Source: Spiroplasma poulsonii (GTDB lineage Bacteria > Bacillota_I > Bacilli_A > Mycoplasmatales > Mycoplasmataceae). From it: DNA of 64,000 nt. The stretch is taken from assembly GCF_009866525.1 (NCBI RefSeq), contig NZ_CM020866.1, forward strand, positions 1,207,504 to 1,271,503. The letters are read 5' to 3'. Numbering within the stretch: position 1 is the first letter of the stretch; each line of letters starts with the position of its first letter. Shown in pieces: positions 34,243 to 46,040 of the stretch. The notes under the pieces are model-generated. The model was not told the DNA's origin, ran no database searches, and was given only the letters and a program-made list of their open reading frames with translations. Position numbers and translations under genes: made by a program.

Positions 34243-35277
34243 TTAAACTATCAAATTTTTTTCTGAAAAATTTAAATCTCATTTCTTAGCAAACGCTAAT
34301 GTTTTTTCTTTATATGCATTTTGATCAACAACAATAGCCCCTGTATGTTCTGCTTTATTAACTAAAAAGATTTCACTCTTCTGACTTTCTTGTTGTTGTA
34401 AATAATACATCACCACTGAATTATGATATTTTACAAAACTATCTTTTGTCCCATGAATAAATAAAATTGGTAAATCTTTTAGGCGTTGATTTTCTTTTAA
34501 TAAATTCATATGTTTTAAATTTGTTTTTGAATGCTTACGAAAGTTACGGTTAATTCCTAACGATATTAATCATCATGGTAACTTAACATATTTTCGTAAA
34601 AAAGCACGAATTTGTTGTACTGGTTGTGAAAATGGACAATCAACAATTAATCAATCAATTTTATTTTCATAATAAAACTGATGGGCAAATCATAATGCTG
34701 TTGATGCTCCCATACTAATCCCAAAGACACCAATCACACTTGGATTTTTATTTTGTTTTAATCATGTAATTAAAAAATTTAAAATAATTGAATTAGTAAC
34801 ACCTAAATCAGATTTATTACCATAAGTATTTCCGTGCGCGTAAGCATCAAATGTTAAGATGTTATATCCCGATTGATAAAAATGATAGATATTTCGTAAC
34901 CCAATATATTTATTTCGTTTAAAACCATGTAACCCAACAACTCATTTCGTTGAAGTTGGATGTTCTAACGTTAATGTACTAATTTTATTATTATTAAATT
35001 CAATAAATGATTCTTGTAAATCATTTTCATTAATAACAAAATCTTTTAGTTTTTTCGCTTTAACATCAGCTTCTAACTGTTGTAAGGTATTTAATTCAAC
35101 ATTATTTTGATCAATACCACTCCGTTTATATTCAAAAAGATATGGCACAAATACTTTTGAACAAATAAAGGATAGTAATAAAACAATTGGAAATAAGATA
35201 ATTACTAATAAAACTTTAAAAAAAGTGTAATTATATTGTCTTAGTTTTCGTAAACTTTTTTTGTAATTTGCCTCCAT
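34243..35277 (-). CDS. Membrane-anchored alpha/beta hydrolase
   Basis: The product has 344 residues. Residues 15-45 form a membrane anchor (FFKVLLVIILFPIVLLLSFI). The hydrolase domain follows: oxyanion segment WVVGLHGFKRNK, nucleophile elbow GISMGAS (Ser near residue 185), acid segment FIHGTKDSFVKYHNS and a late NKAEHTGA with the catalytic His. This is a complete Ser-Asp-His set as in esterases, lipases and peptidases of the fold; the substrate is unknown. Similar anchored hydrolases are common in Spiroplasma and Mycoplasma. CAAATTACAAAAAAAG and GGAGG-like bases before ATG 35277 support the start. The frame is intact. Confidence 0.8.
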
Positions 35278-35351
35278 AGTTTCACCACCAATTTGTTATT
35301 TAATATATAATTATTAATTATACAACAAAAAGAGAGAAAATCTTAACTAAA

Positions 35352-35400
35352 TTAAATAGATTAATTAAATGAATTTACATTATTTAATTAATCTATTTAA
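35352..35400 (-). terminator. Long perfect palindrome at the end of the nucleotidyltransferase-like gene
   Basis: TTAAATAGATTAATTAAAT pairs with its inverse across an 11-base loop, a 19-bp stem. The stop codon lies in one arm. It can act as a terminator, although the T run after it is short. Confidence 0.65.
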
Positions 35401-36217
35401 CATATTCTTGTTCTTTTCTTCTAAGATACTCTTCAATATCAAGTTCTTTTTTATATTCTAACTTTTTATTATAAAGTTTATATCACTCTTGTACATATTC
35501 ATCGACATGAATCAAATAAGAAATATAGTTTTTACACGTTTTTCTATCATTTGCCTTATTTTTTAATTTAAAAGAAAAACCTTCTTTATTTTGATAAATT
35601 TTAGTATTTAAATGATACATATCTCAAAATTTTTTTGATATAAAAAACAACATTTTATGAAATTGAGATACTTCTAATAAGTCATCGAAGTTTTTTTCTT
35701 CTTCTAAAATATCTAAGATGATTGCTTGTAGTGGTATATTTAAAATCTTTGCAACTTTATTAATAATGTTCCTAATTATATATACAAATTTAAAGAAATT
35801 TGTATTCTTATACGTATTATTTATTTTATTAAATAACTTTTCATCATATGTCTCTTCTAAATTATCATAATTTTTAAAAACATAATCACAATCTTTAATT
35901 GAAAATATCGGAACAATATCAACTTTAATTTGATTTTTTCCCGTAATTTGTATTGACCTATTGTTATCTTTTACTTCCTTGCCTTTTCCAACACTTTCTT
36001 CTAAAAAATTAAAAATATCTGTTTTTATTTTTTTAAATTTTTCAAGATTTAATTCATTTTCAAAATATTTTATTGAAATATCTAAATCATTGTCTTTTAA
36101 TTTTCTTTCAAAATAAACAGTTTTTGTTTTTACTGAACCTTTTAAGGCTATTTGACTTTTAAAAATAAAATTATTTTTAGTTAAAATAAATTTAACATCC
36201 TCAAATTTTTCTAACAT
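35393..36217 (-). CDS. Putative Pol-beta-type nucleotidyltransferase
   Basis: The product has 274 residues. Residues 25-50 contain GSVKTKTVYFERKLKDNDLD, a GS followed by a DxD pair (D44, D46); KVDIVPIF at residues 99-105 supplies a third Asp (D100). This spacing matches the nucleotidyltransferase fold of CCA-adding, OAS-like and CD-NTase/AbiEii-type enzymes. The C-terminal half is helical and Lys/Glu-rich (ILDILEEEKNFDDLL, EYKKELDIEEYL). It would transfer a nucleotide to an RNA, protein or small acceptor in the cytosol. No effector or antitoxin partner is adjacent, so I cannot place it in a defence system. The gene is intact. Confidence 0.6.
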
Positions 36218-36559
36218 TTTTTTATACTTAAAATTAAAATTATTCTTTTTTTTTAAGTTCTTTATATAACCATAGATATGTCATAAATTTATTCTCCATC
36301 TATTTTTGACATTTATCCTTTATATGAAGAAATGTTCCTTAAATTAATGTAGAATTTCCATAGTCTTTAATTTAATATTATCATTTATTTTTTAAATAAT
36401 GTTTTTATCCTAATTATTTTTAAAAGGCATTATAATCAAACTAAATAACCTTACCAAAAATTATCAAAAAATAATTTTAATTAAAATATTTATTAATAAT
36501 TTTTAACACATTATTTGTAAATATGTTATTTAATACTTATAAAAGGAAGGAATTTATTT
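36218..36559. other. Divergent intergenic region
   Basis: About 340 AT-rich bases between divergent genes. It must hold promoters for the nucleotidyltransferase (minus) and the glycerophosphodiesterase (plus). I see no coding frame and no stable long hairpin; a GGCATTATAATC stretch near 36427 contains a good TATAAT -10 element on the plus strand. Confidence 0.4.
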
Positions 36560-36588
36560 ATGTTAATTGCACATCAAGGTTTTCGTAG

Positions 36589-36598
36589 CCCCCCCCCC
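36589..36598 (+). repeat. C10 homopolymer in the GDPD coding frame
   Basis: Ten consecutive C in a genome where runs of C longer than four are rare. With ten C the frame is open (AGC CCC CCC CCC GCC); nine or eleven would shift it. The tract lies 10 codons after the start, the usual place for a contingency tract. Confidence 0.85.
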
Positions 36599-36628
36599 GC
36601 CGGAGAAAATCGTATGGTTGATTTTATT

Positions 36629-37695
36629 AGACTTCTTGCATTACTTGTTAAAAAATTGCAAATATTTGTAAAAAAGATACTAATAGAAAAATATAATTTT
36701 AATTAATTATGTTTTTTATTTAAAAATTTAATATTTTTCCACAATGAAAAATTAATTTATTATTTAAATTATTTAATTTTAAATAAATATTTTATGTTAA
36801 ATATAATAATTGTAAATTATAAATTGAGGCAATTAAATTAAATCTTAAACCAAATCTTTTTCTTCGATTACGATATTTTTCTGTAATAATTTTAAATTTT
36901 TTAAGAATAGCAAAAATATTTTCAATAATAATTCTCATTTTTGAAACTAGTCTATTATATTGCTTTTGTTCTTTGTTTAAAGGGTTTTTCTTTGTTTTCT
37001 TTGTAGGTATTAGAACATTATTGTGATTTTTTTGTATTCCTTGATAACCACTATCAACTATTAATTTGGTATTTTTTAAAATTGGGATTTTTGATTCTTT
37101 AAATAAAGCATAATCATGTTTTTTTCCGAGCGAAAAACTTGTTGCAATAATTTTTTTGGTTTCTTGTTCGATAATTACTTGTGTTTTGATCGTGTGTTTT
37201 TTCTTTTTACCAGAATAAGATTGTTTTTGTCTTTTTTTGGGCGTTGGATTGGAGTTTCGGTAGCATCAATAATAATAGTTTTATCATTAAAATAATCATT
37301 TATTAGTGCTTTTTTACCAGCAAGTTGTTGAAAATCAGAGTTTTTAATTAAAATATCTTCAATTCACTTAATATTACGATAACAATTAGCCTCACTAATA
37401 TCAAAACTTTTACCAAGATGAAAATAAGTCTGATATTCTCGTCAATATAATAAAGTCATCAATAATCTATTTTCTAATGATAATTTATTAGTTTTACCAC
37501 CTTTTTTAAATTTTTCTATTTCAGCAACTTTTAAAATATCTAACATTTTATTAAAAGTGAATTTTTTTATTCCTGTTAATCTTAACCATTCTCTATCATT
37601 AAGAGTATTAAATTTATTATTGTTCATATTTTTATGTCCTCATAAATTATATTTTATAATAATATTTTAATAAAAAAGGGTATCGCAAGAAGTCT
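36629..37695 (-). mobile_element. IS5-type element, copy 8
   Basis: Full 1067-bp copy with ATT at 36626-36628 and 37696-37698 in the GDPD gene, after codon 23. It shares the Ser23 to Phe change with copy 1, so one of them may descend from the other. Confidence 0.97.
36792..37627 (-). CDS. IS5-type transposase (copy 8)
   Basis: Intact two-phase gene with Phe at residue 23. Confidence 0.88.
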
Positions 37696-38743
37696 ATTAA
37701 TGCATTAGAAACTTTTCCTGGAGTTGAATTTGATATTCGAATGACTAAAAATCATCAAATTATTATTTTTTATGACCATAATTTTAAAAGAATTGGGAAT
37801 GTTAATAAAACTGTTCGCCATTTTACTTATCAAGAAATTAAAGAGCTTGATTTTTTTAAAAAAAATCCCGAATTTTTACCACCCTTATTGATTGATGATT
37901 TTACTAACAAAATTGCTAAGCAATACCAAGTAATTAATGTTGAAATCAAACCAGATCGTTATAATGAACAAGAATTTACTTTGATTAAACAAGAATTGTT
38001 ATTACTACAAACAAAAACAAATGCTGAAATTATTGTTTCTTCATTTGGCCATGACGCTTTAAAATTTATTAGTAATTTAAATAACCCTTTTAAAAAAGGT
38101 TATTTAATTGAGAGTTTAAAAGATATTGATCAAACTTTAATTAACAAATTTGATTATTTACATCCGTCAATTGCAACAGCCAAGCAAAAAAAGAATGTTG
38201 CTATTATTAAAAATCTTAATTTACCATTAAATATCTGAACTTTTAAAAATGAAAAAGATCTTAAAATTATTAATAATTTATATCCCCAAGATTTTGTCCA
38301 TAGTTATATTAGTGACATTGCAACCTTAAATCCGACCTTAAAATAATATTTTTATTTTGAAAGGAAACAAAATGGAAACATCAGAACAACAGAAAAAAAT
38401 TAGTAGCAAAACAATATGAATTATTGCTATTTTAGCACTAGCTGATGTCTTAGTAATGGCTATCCAATTCTACTTAAAAAACGTTATTTCTTCTGTCAAA
38501 ATTTCAGAAGGATTGGGAATTAGCGCCTCGCAGTTTTCCCAAGTCAATGCTATTTATGAATATGTAGCATTATTAAGTTATTTTCTGGGCGGTTATTTTG
38601 CCGATCGCTTTAATTTAAAAAAGTTAACCCTAATTGGGTTAACTGGAATTGGGATTGTCAGTATTTGATATGGCTTAATTCCTTTTATTACTAGTGGAAA
38701 AATTATTCAAGTTTATGTTATTTTTTCCTTATGAAGTTTTATT

Positions 38744-39810
38744 AGACTTCTTGCGATACCCTTTTTTATTAAAATATTATTATAAAATATAATTTATGAG
38801 GACATAAAAATATTAACAATAATAAATTTAATACTCTTAATGATAGAGAATGGTTAAGATTAACAGGAATAAAAAAATCCACTTTTAATAAAATGTTAGA
38901 TATTTTAAAAGTTGCTGAAATAGAAAAATTTAAAAAAGGTGGTAAAACTAATAAATTATCATTAGAAAATAGATTATTGATGACTTTATTATATTGACGA
39001 GAATATCAGACTTATTTTCATCTTGGTAAAAGTTTTGATATTAGTGAGGCTAATTGTTATCGTAATATTAAGTGAATTGAAGATATTTTAATTAAAAACT
39101 CTGATTTTCAACAACTTGCTGGTAAAAAAGCACTAATAAATGATTATTTTAATGATAAAACTATTATTATTGATGCTACCGAAACTCCAATCCAACGCCC
39201 AAAAAAAGACAAAAACAATCTTATTCTGGTAAAAAGAAAAAACACACGATCAAAACACAAGTAATTATCGAACAAGAAACCAAAAAAATTATTGCAACAA
39301 GTTTTTCGCTCGGAAAAAAACATGATTATGCTTTATTTAAAGAATCAAAAATCCCAATTTTAAAAAATACCAAATTAATAGTTGATAGTGGTTATCAAGG
39401 AATACAAAAAAATCACAATAATGTTCTAATACCTACAAAGAAAACAAAGAAAAACCCTTTAAACAAAGAACAAAAGCAATATAATAGACTAGTTTCAAAA
39501 ATGAGAATTATTATTGAAAATATTTTTGCTATTCTTAAAAAATTTAAAATTATTACAGAAAAATATCGTAATCGAAGAAAAAGATTTGGTTTAAGATTTA
39601 ATTTAATTGCCTCAATTTATAATTTACAATTATTATATTTAACATAAAATATTTATTTAAAATTAAATAATTTAAATAATAAATTAATTTTTCGTTGTGG
39701 AAAAATATTAAATTTTTAAATAAAAAACATAATTAATTAAAATTATATTTTTCTATTAGTATCTTTTTTACAAATATTTGCAATTTTTTAACAAGTAATG
39801 CAAGAAGTCT
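38744..39810 (+). mobile_element. IS5-type element, copy 9
   Basis: Full 1067-bp copy with ATT at 38741-38743 and 39811-39813. The transposase ATG has become ATT. Confidence 0.97.
38812..39647 (+). CDS. IS5-type transposase (copy 9), ATT in place of ATG
   Basis: Both phases and the shift site are unchanged, but the start codon is ATT. ATT can initiate weakly, so the copy is probably poorly expressed rather than wholly silent. Confidence 0.75.
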
Positions 39811-40822
39811 ATTACTTGCTTTATTTTTTTGAAGTGCGCTATGGAAATTGTTATAAGAACAAGGAACTCCTGCTCAAAACGGTAAACTAAATGGAATTAA
39901 TGGTAGTTTAAATGGGTTGATTGGAACAGTTATAATTGCAATCGCTTATTTAGTCTTTTGATTGTTTGAAAATGTTTGAACAGAGTCATTAGGAAACTGA
40001 GCTTTTAGTACTCTTGTCTTTATTTTTTCGGGTTTAATTTTTATTAATTGTATTTTATTATGAAAATTTGTTCCTAATATAAATCATAATTCTAATCAAA
40101 ATAATAATTTTGATATTAAAGAATTAGGTAAAACATTAAAAAATTTTAAATTATGAATTGTTACTTTATTAATTATGGGAGTTTATATGTATCAATCTGG
40201 TTTAAGTATTTTTGTAACTTTTATGCAAGATGCCTTAAAAATTCTACCAATTATTGTCGTTGTTGTAGGAATTTTACGAACATATTTCTTCCGGTTTTTA
40301 TTTAATGCCCCTGCTGGTAAATTAGCTGATCGTACCCAAAAATATATTTTATTTATTGTAATTGGTTTAAGTTTAGCATCCTTAATTACTATTACTGCGA
40401 TTAGTTTACCTGGTTATAATGAAACGTCATTTGAATCATTATCATCAACTTGAAAAATTGTTATTCAAACTTTAATTGTTATTTTATATTTAACATTAGG
40501 AATTATTTGTTGATCATTAGTTACCAACCGTTGAGCAACAATTTATGAAATTAATATTAGTCAAAAAGAATATGCTGCCTCTGTTGGGTTAATCTCATTT
40601 ATTGCTTTTTCACCAGATGCCTGATTTTGACAAATTGATTCAATTTTATTAAAACATTATGGAACTGAAACGGGTTATCTAACTAATAAATTAGCAAACC
40701 AAATTAGTTTAACAATTATTACAGGAATTGGCCTTTTTGCCTCTCTCGCAGGTGTTCTATTATTATTGGTTCTAAAAAAAGAGAAGCGACAAAAACAACA
40801 ACTTGTTACCCTTGAATTTTTA

Positions 40823-40859
40823 AAAAAAAGAACTGTCAACGACAACAGTTCTTTTTTTT
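40823..40859 (+). terminator. Intrinsic terminator
   Basis: AAAAGAACTGT/ACAGTTCTTTT stem with a T8 run; it overlaps the last codons and stop of the MFS gene. Confidence 0.8.
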
Positions 40860-40875
40860 AAAATAACATTTAATT

Positions 40876-42628
40876 TTATTCTGTTTTGTCAGGTTCTTGT
40901 AAATCCCCTTCAGCCTGATAAGCTTCCTGGCGAATATGTTTAGCATCCTGATAATTTGGATTATCTTTAGATTGATAAATTTTTTGATTTCGAACTAAAT
41001 AACGATCTAATTCAGTTTGAATTTCCTTCACAACATAATTTCAATCATCTGTTACCGTAAAGGAAGCATCTAAAGTCGCTTGTAATTGTGGATTGGTTTT
41101 TAATCGTGCTTGATATTTTTTTTCAATAGTATGTGTAATACCAAATAACAGCAAAACTAATCATTCCGACAATATAAGCAATTTCTAATGTATTTGATAC
41201 AATCGTTGCAATTCCTTTTGAAGCACCTGTATTTAACTAATTAATTGCAGTATGATATGAGCGTCCTAAGTCAACAAAGAATTGCACAAATTGTCAAATT
41301 AAGAAAATTAATACTAATGATCAAGCAATCATTTTTCAAACCTTTACCCGCATTTTTTTCGTAAATCCTAACTTTAAAGCAACCATTATCACAAACGAAT
41401 AAATAATAGTCATAATTAATGATGCTTCCCCAGTAATAGCAGCATACGAGAAGACAGCATTGCCACCCGTTGCACCTTGAATAATATCAGGAATAAATAA
41501 TCAAATCATTGCAAAGATAAAAGTAATAATTAAGTTTAAAAACGAAGCTTTAAAAGGAATTCCATTTTTATTTAATTCTTTATATTTACTTGGCATTAAC
41601 CCTTCCACGGCAAATGGTTCTAAAATCGCTCCTGAATATAACGCATTTTACATTCCCGCATTTGCTTTTAGCGAAATAGTACAAATTAACATAATAATAA
41701 TAATAATAATAACACCAGCATAATAAATTCACTGTCCAACATGATTACCTAATAACCGGAAAATTTGTAAATTTGGATTATTAGTAAATGCGCCCGCAAC
41801 TGCTCCTAACATTAAGATGGTAACAACAACATAAAAGATAATTGCTAATGTCATTGTTCAAATAATACTACGACCAATATTGCGTTCTGGATTACAAACA
41901 TTTTTTCCAATTGTGGCATATGTTTCAAACCCTAAAAAGAAAAAGAAACACGAGGTAAAAGCAATTGAAAAATTAGTTGGATTTAAGGTGGTGTACTTTG
42001 GACTAGCATTAACATCTCACGCAGAAGTTCCATTAATAATAAATAAGGCAATCAACGCAATAATCAATAATCCTGTTGAACCTCATTTAATATAACTAGA
42101 AGCATTTAAATAACGTTTCAATAAACGCATTCCTAAGAATAATGTAAATGACACTAACATATAAATAGCAATTCCAATTGCATCTCAAATTAAGTTTGCT
42201 CAATTGCCTAAAATATCTTTTGTATCAAGAAATGTTCCTGAACCAACAAAATTTAAACGAATCATTGAAACAATTTGTGATGTAACAATAATTGGTAATG
42301 TCGTATATTGTAAGAATGAAATTAATCATCCTCAAAATTTTCCAAAATTTGTTCGAACATAAATATAACTAGCACCATTCCCAGCGGGGTGTACTTGTGA
42401 TAACTTATTAAATGCTCACGCACAAGTTCCGGCCACTAACCACTCCACTAAGAAGATTCAAATCATATGCATCCCTAAAAACTGCCCCGTTTTATCAACT
42501 TCTGAAAACATCATTGTTGCATAAACTGAAGTAAAAGCAATCCCACAAGTATAATTAAATCCTAATCAAACTAATTCTGGCAAACTAAACTTCTTGCTCT
42601 GAGCAGTCGTTTTCTTTTGTTCTTTCAT
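40876..42628 (-). pseudogene. APC-superfamily amino acid permease, second paralogue
   Basis: The frame resembles the permease at 18329-22151 (GNGASYIYVRTNFGKFWGWL, LYSGAILEPFAVEGLMPSKY) with about twelve hydrophobic segments and a hydrophilic C-terminal tail. It would import amino acids. Lesions: TAA at 41648-41650 between GIISLKANAGM-like sequence and NALYSGA, TAG at 41237-41239, and a frameshift in an A-run near 41138, after which the second frame continues as KYQARLKTNPQLQATL to the end. The number of lesions shows older decay than in the IS-broken paralogue. AGAGGCC precedes ATG 42628. Confidence 0.8.
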
Positions 42629-42779
42629 TTTTTATGGCCTCTTTTCTAATTTTTTTTAAATCTAAAAATATCATATCGTTTTTTCAAATATTTTTAATAA
42701 AGTCAATAATTTTTTTAATTATAACAAATAACTTGTTAATGTTTACTTAGTAACTAACAAATTATTTTCAAAATAAATG

Positions 42780-43973
42780 TTATTTAGCTAACTTTTTCTG
42801 TGCCTTTCTTGTTTTTTTCAATTGGCGTAAATTATGTGCTTCTACTAATGTAATGTCCGTTACTTTCTCATGTCCATTGAAAATAATTAAGGCTGTAATT
42901 AAACAGAAGATTGGTCCAACAACTCAAATTCATGTAAAGAACATCAATGCAATCATTAATAATGCGCCAGCAATTCGTGCACCAATTTTACCACGTAATG
43001 CAAAAACAAAACAAGTAATAAATCCAATTAAAGCTAAGAAGGAAATAAAAATAAAGGCAATTAAGACATGATCATCAATTTGATATTGTTTTATAATTTG
43101 AATACTTCTTCTATCATCCACAATTTCATGCAGCGAAGCAGAAATAACATAAAGAATATTGATTCCAATGTTAAAAGTTAACACAATAATACCAATAATA
43201 AAACCAGTGATTGTGACCTTATTAGTGTACATCACATATTGAATTGGTACAATTTTAACATTCTTATTACGATAGTAACGGAAGTACAATAAGTTATTAA
43301 TAAAAATATAAAAGTATTGTAATGACACGGCAACAACACAAATGACAACCAACGCGGTGGCAACCATAATATCCCCACCAGGCTGGAAGTAATTTAAGAA
43401 AAAGTATGGAAATAATGTACTCGGATCTTTACCATCTAAATGACGATAAGTCCCTCGTAAAAGAATAATTGTTAAATACAACACCATATATAACATAATT
43501 AATCATAAATATTTTTTATGGTGATCTTCATAATAGTAATAATGGTCACCTGATGTTAAAACATAACTAGTAATCATTGTTACTGGCATAATTAAGTGTA
43601 AAATAATTGTTGCAACCCAATGATAAGGACGATACTGATGCGCTTGATCTTTTTGACCAACAATTCCAATCCAAAAAACTAACATTGTAATAGTGATGTA
43701 TGTTGTAACTGCTAATTGAATAATATAATGCGGCTTTGTATTTTTAAATTTTGATTCAAATAAATATAAGAAAAAATATAAGGCGACAATATAGTTTGTT
43801 TGCGTTGTAAAAAATGAATAATAATTTGAAACCCGTTCTCCGTAACCCAAATGGGCAAATTTTGGTTGTGGATAATAAATTGCCATTATTAAATCAAGTA
43901 ATAGAAATAAACTCAGTAAAATTAGCGTAGCTAAACGTAAATAAAAATGTACCCGAGGATTCCATTTAAACAT
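42780..43973 (-). CDS. Pr6Pr/DUF1600-like polytopic membrane protein
   Basis: The product has 397 residues and about eight transmembrane helices. Early features are YYSFFTTQTNYIVALYFFL and VATIILHLIMPVTMI, which match the FFT-x-x-x-N and H-x-x-x-P pattern of Pr6Pr/FAR-17a-type membrane proteins seen in mollicutes as DUF1600. The C-terminus is cytoplasmic and Lys-rich (LRQLKKTRKAQKKLAK). Function is unknown. GAAGGAG precedes ATG 43973 and the frame is intact with one or two TGA as Trp. Confidence 0.65.
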
Positions 43974-44144
43974 ACCAAAACTCCTTCACAGTCAATATAA
44001 TACTTATATTCTAGCCTTTTTTGCCCTAAATCACAAGTAAATATAACGAAAAAGATTAGGAAATAATATTAAATCTTAATAAAAAGACTTTCTATGTTTA
44101 GAAAAAGTGATAAAATTATATTCAAATAAAGAGGGGGATTTAAA

Positions 44145-44978
44145 ATGTTTAATTTTAACAATGAAAAATTAAACCAGTTAATTGTGAGTTATATAAATTA
44201 CAACATTGACCCTAAGCATGATAATGATTTGCAAATAACAAAGTTTGATAACAGTAATTTATTTTACCAAATTGATACGCGCAAACTAAAAGATAGCACT
44301 AATGGGGTTGTTAGTTTTCATTTAACAACATCAGAACAATTCGCAAAAGCTGGTGAAATTATTGATGAATTTTATTCAGAAAAAACACCCTTCATCTGAT
44401 GTACCATTACAATTGATAATACTCAGGGTGAACGATCATTTTTTAAAAAAAGCGGATTAAATCATTGGCGAACTGGGAACGGAATGTTATTAGATCTCAC
44501 AACCTTTTCCACAACAGTTGAATTATCAGAAAATGAAAAATTTATTACTGCAACAGATCTAAAAACTTTAAAAGAAATTAATGATACGAAACTTACCAGT
44601 GCTAATAATCTTAAGATTGTTAATGACAATGAATTACCGTTAAAAGATTTACCAACACCAACAAGTACTGCTGCTTTGGACCAAACTTGTAATCTTTGTT
44701 ATGTTGCAACATTAACAAAAGATGATGTTCCAATAGTAACTGGTATTATTTATTTTGAAGCAGCACTTGCTGTGATTGGTGAAATTATTAGTTATGATAA
44801 CGAACACCCTAATGATGAGAAAAAAATGTTAAACCATTTATTAAATCAAGCCCAAAAAGCAAAATATCAAAGTGTAGGAATGGTTGCTCCAATTGATAAA
44901 GTGCCCCTATACCAAGAACTAGGTTTTAAGCCACAAGATTTATATTTCAACACTTATGTTATGCATTATTCAAAATAA
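44145..44978 (+). CDS. GNAT-like N-acetyltransferase
   Basis: The product has 277 residues. The C-terminal 90 residues (CNLCYVATLTKDDVPIVTGI, AVIGEIISYDNEHPN, LNHLLNQAQKAKYQSVGM, LYQELGFKPQDLYF) follow the GNAT order: strand, acetyl-CoA-binding helix, and the YxxxGF end. The N-terminal half has a similar but weaker pattern (ERSFFKKSGLNHWRTGNGML), suggesting two tandem GNAT units. It would acetylate an amine from acetyl-CoA; the acceptor is unknown. A strong purine-rich ribosome site (AGAGGGGGA) precedes the ATG and a terminator overlaps the end, so it is a single unit. Confidence 0.7.
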
Positions 44979-44989
44979 TGCATTTTTTT
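44961..44989 (+). terminator. Intrinsic terminator of the GNAT gene
   Basis: ATGCATTATT/AATAATGCAT stem with T7, partly inside the last codons. Confidence 0.8.
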
Positions 44990-45166
44990 ATGTAAATAAA
45001 TAAAATTAATACTGTCGAATAATCTATTTATTACTCATCTTAATTATTTTTTAATGTCCTTTTTCGATCTTGTTTTGTTAACTTTACCATAATAAAAACC
45101 TTTCTTTAAAAAAGAAAGTAATTTTCTGAAGCAAAAAAGGTTTCAGTAATAAAGGTTAAATAAATA

Positions 45167-45196
45167 AGGGTTTACTGGTAAAAACCAGTAAACCCT
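45167..45196 (-). terminator. Intrinsic terminator of the ABC/GH85 operon
   Basis: Perfect stem AGGGTTTACTGG/CCAGTAAACCCT with a TTTTTA loop. It overlaps the stop of the last operon gene. Confidence 0.75.
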
Positions 45197-46040
45197 ACCT
45201 TTTAAATCTAGTGACAAAAGCAAAGTATGAACCAACACTAATTGTACTAATAAAAATTAAAGTTCCAAAAATTGGTTGGTAAATTGATGTAAATGCTAAG
45301 TTCCGATCAACAGAAGGGACAATTAAGAAAAACCCATTCGAATTATAATTACTTTGTGTGTAAAATATATAAACAATTCAAGTAATATATTTTTGTGGAA
45401 TAAAATAACCAATGATAATTGCTGGTGTTGTTGCATACGATAAATCAATTAAAAAATCACCGAACAATAACGAAAAAATAAAAATTAAGATATTAATCGT
45501 TTGCACAATGTAAATATTTTTTAATGAACCAGCAACTAAAAGCGCTAAGAAGAACATTATTAAAATATTTAAAATAATGCCAAAAAGTCAACCAAATCAT
45601 TGTGAAAATAATGTAATAAAATTAAATCAATTTTGAACAATATGCTCTTGATGGGTTAAGTCAATTAAGAATAAATAACACACTATTAACCAAATAATAG
45701 CAAAAGTAATCGTAAATAAAACAATTAATAAAGCTGCCATAAACTGAAGTTTATTTAAACCAAAATTTTTTAAATATTTTAAAAAAACCGAATCTCGTCA
45801 TTCACAAATGATAAATGAACCTAGAAATAACAAAAACAAAGCAGGAATTAGAGTAAATGATGAAATCATAATATAACGACTTGTTTTTAACATTTGTTGA
45901 TATCAAAAGAAATAAACAAAAGTAATTAAAATAATTGGGGCAACAACCATATAAATATACGTTCGTGATGTTTTTAAAATCGTTTTAAACATATAACTAA
46001 TACAACGATTAAACATCTTATAATTTTGACTAATTTTCAT
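45195..46040 (-). CDS. ABC transporter permease (last gene of the operon)
   Basis: The product has 281 residues and six or seven hydrophobic segments (IYMVVAPIILITFVYFFW, FTLIPALFLLFLGSFIIC, IFIFSLLFGDFLIDLSYA), the layout of ABC-2-type permeases. It would form the membrane channel with an ATPase. The ATPase and the sister permease lie upstream in the same operon but are broken; this gene is intact. The ribosome site GGAGG lies 7 bases before ATG 46040, inside the gap after the GH85 stop (10 bases). Confidence 0.7.

Larger units (their letters stand above)
36560..38346 (+). pseudogene. Glycerophosphodiester phosphodiesterase interrupted by IS copy 8
   Basis: Without the IS and one ATT the gene is 239 codons with no other lesion. 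It begins MLIAHQGFRSPPPAGENR, equivalent to the IAHRG...ENT metal-binding start of GDPD enzymes, and continues EFDIRMTKNHQIIIFYDHNFKR, which holds the E-D pair and catalytic His. Such enzymes release glycerol-3-phosphate from deacylated phospholipids; in mollicutes this feeds lipid synthesis or peroxide production. A C10 tract codes three prolines just before the conserved Glu. GGAAGGAA lies before the ATG. The MFS transporter that follows 26 bases later is probably its substrate importer. Confidence 0.85.
38372..40861 (+). pseudogene. MFS transporter linked to GDPD, broken by IS copy 9
   Basis: Before the IS the frame shows the first three helices and the MFS loop GGYFADRFNLKK; after it come the remaining helices with NAPAGKLADRTQKYILF, the matching loop of the second half. 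The product would be a 12-helix importer. Its position directly behind the glycerophosphodiesterase suggests glycerophosphodiester or glycerol-phosphate uptake, as in GlpT-like or related MFS proteins. Lesions: IS copy 9, a 1-base phase change at the insertion region, and an in-frame TAA at 39854-39856. AAAGGAAAC precedes ATG 38372. Confidence 0.75.

Noticed and set aside
42853-43071. Plus-strand 72-residue frame
   Set aside because: Antisense shadow of the Pr6Pr-like membrane gene.
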